64,000 nt of DNA from the NCBI GenBank assembly GCA_000499405.2, contig HG738136.1, positions 124,001-188,000 of the forward strand. Direction: 5' to 3'. The stretch's first letter is position 1. Each line of letters opens with the position of its first letter. Below are positions 62,615-64,000 of the stretch, piece after piece. The notes beneath the pieces are model-generated. The model did no database searches. It was not told the DNA's origin and saw nothing but the letters and a program-made list of their open reading frames with translations. Position numbers and translations under genes: made by a program. The DNA is from Onchocerca volvulus. Lineage: Eukaryota > Nematoda > Chromadorea > Rhabditida > Onchocercidae.

Positions 62615-64000
62615 GTAAAATTACATAAACGTGTAATTTGCATAATTTACATCATTTTCAAATTGAAGTGATTTGAAATTAACACTTAGGAATCGATTCA
62701 TTGTTTAAATACAAAGCAAAATTGTCAATAAATTCGAAAATATTAAAAGAAGCGAAAACGGAAAAAAGACAAATTTAATTTTGAAAAAAATGAAAAGCAA
62801 CATTTCTGCTTGTACAATTTTTACTTTTATTTTATTAATTTTTTTTTTTTTAAGATCAATTTTACTTTGTTTTTTTCAAGAAATTTTAATCACTTGGAAG
62901 AAAATTACGAAATTTATTCTGTGCAAAGAAACCACTTGAATCTTTCTTTTATTTATTTTTTTTTTCTTTTTGTTTTTAAAACTTTTTCATTTAAGAACGT
63001 CATTATAAATAATTAGCACTACTGCCATTCATTTTTCACAATTTCATCTACGACAAATCTATTTTTGACCTCAAATCTTCACAAGTTGAATATGCATCGG
63101 AATCCCTTTTGATGAATGTGCTAATTATCGTATCTTTTTTTGACTCTAATTAACTTGTGTCGCCAGCATCGTGGTCGTTCGCCACACGTGTCGTCATGAT
63201 GGCGAAGATATCGCCATGAAGACGATTACTACAAAACAAAAGAAAAAAAATTCGAAAAGAAATGAAAAAAAGTCCATTAGCACTCACTTCTGTTACTATT
63301 TTTACCGATCTTTGATGTTTACCGACAAATATCTTTTACAAATCGTCTAGAATAATAGCATGGAATATTTCATTTGGAATAAGTGTAATACAAATTTTGA
63401 AGATATTTACTTTATATAGATGAACATTTGAATAATAATATCATGTTTTATCTTGTGATTTCGTTAATTTTTTCGATAGCATGCTGATATCATATCAATT
63501 TTAAATTAGTATTTTCCGATTATCAGGCTGGTTCGTTATCAATTTTAGTTACGTGATTTCGAGTTAACTTTTTTGTTAGCAAGCTATTATTGAATCAATT
63601 TTAGATTAGTACTTTCCGACTGTCAATTCAGTTCGTCGTCCATTTCAGCTAAATAATTTAGACTGGTTTATTTGATATCAAAATGGTATCATATCAATTT
63701 TGGGATCAATTTTGACGTATTTGTTAAAGGAGTATTATTAATATACCTGAATCTTAGAATAGAGTTCTTACATTTCATTATATAGAACCTTATTTTTTTC
63801 TTTTCTCTTTTTAAATTTTTTTTTAATTTAAAAATTCTTCTTTTAAATATAGTTGAAACAAAGGTAAGCTCGAAAAATGATTATTTGAAAACTTGTAAAA
63901 AATGAAAATCTAATTTTATCATACTTGTTTATTTACAGTCATGTAATTTAAATAGCTTTTCCCAATCCTAATGAATTCTATTAAAAAAGCTTTCGAAATA
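62615..64000. other. Stretch after the EF-hand-like exon
   Basis: Mostly AT-rich with T runs, probably intron. One GC-richer islet at 63149-63229 stands out. On the minus strand a TTTTGTAG acceptor is followed by NRLHGDIFAIMTTRVANDHD, then AGDTS and a stop, which looks like a small terminal exon. On the plus strand the same DNA holds an ACACGTGT E-box palindrome (63184-63191) and a short hairpin (ATGGCGA/TCGCCAT). I cannot choose between exon and regulatory element. Confidence 0.35.

Overview
The window looks like nuclear DNA of a parasitic nematode, most likely a filarial worm. It is very AT-rich, with many homopolymer runs and microsatellites. The genes are split into small exons joined at TTTCAG-type acceptors, and one of them is a cuticlin-type ZP protein. 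A fragment of a bacterial ABC transporter sits inside a host intron, as expected for an old transfer from a Rickettsiales (Wolbachia-like) endosymbiont. The filarial assignment is inference. Almost no single open frame here is a whole gene, so the gene models below were built by joining exons at GT/AG sites with phase checked at every junction.

Layout. 1-2.3 kb: no gene assigned, with a (TA)n tract. 2.3-5.3 kb (+): ZP-domain/cuticlin-like membrane protein. 7.1-10.75 kb (+): SLC25A42-type mitochondrial carrier. 10.4-12.45 kb: first copy of a segmental duplication, holding the carrier's last exon and a truncated dysbindin pseudogene. 12.5-13 kb: unrecognised coding-like segment. 13.6-16.8 kb (-): fukutin/LicD-family protein. 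20.7-24.2 kb: second copy of the duplication, holding a frameshifted relic of the carrier's last exon and the intact dysbindin-like gene (22.5-24.6 kb, -). 26.4-26.7 kb (+): a TATA promoter with an orphan first exon. 29.5-34.6 kb (-): complete adenylosuccinate lyase in 12 exons (483 aa); its third intron carries the bacterial ABC-transporter fragment in antisense. 35.0-35.25 kb: inverted-repeat element of MITE type. 35.7-36.9 kb (+): a duplicated lysine-rich exon. 37.4-39.3 kb (+): RRP7 ribosome-biogenesis protein. 41.4-46.4 kb (-): ZNRF-type E3 ubiquitin ligase with an N-myristoylation start. 46.4-62.5 kb: a long stretch without a recognisable gene, with minisatellites, a 71-nt poly(A), a perfect 25-bp-arm hairpin and GC-richer islets. 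62.5 kb (+): an exon that appears to open an EF-hand protein continuing beyond the window.

The genes are mostly unrelated housekeeping or membrane-traffic functions (purine synthesis, rRNA processing, CoA transport, BLOC-1 trafficking, glycosylation, ubiquitination), and no operon or pathway cluster is evident. The most informative structures are the endosymbiont insertion in adenylosuccinate lyase and the reciprocal-decay duplication. In the latter each copy has kept one of two convergent genes and lost the other, yet a 1.2-kb core stays almost identical while the flanks have diverged.
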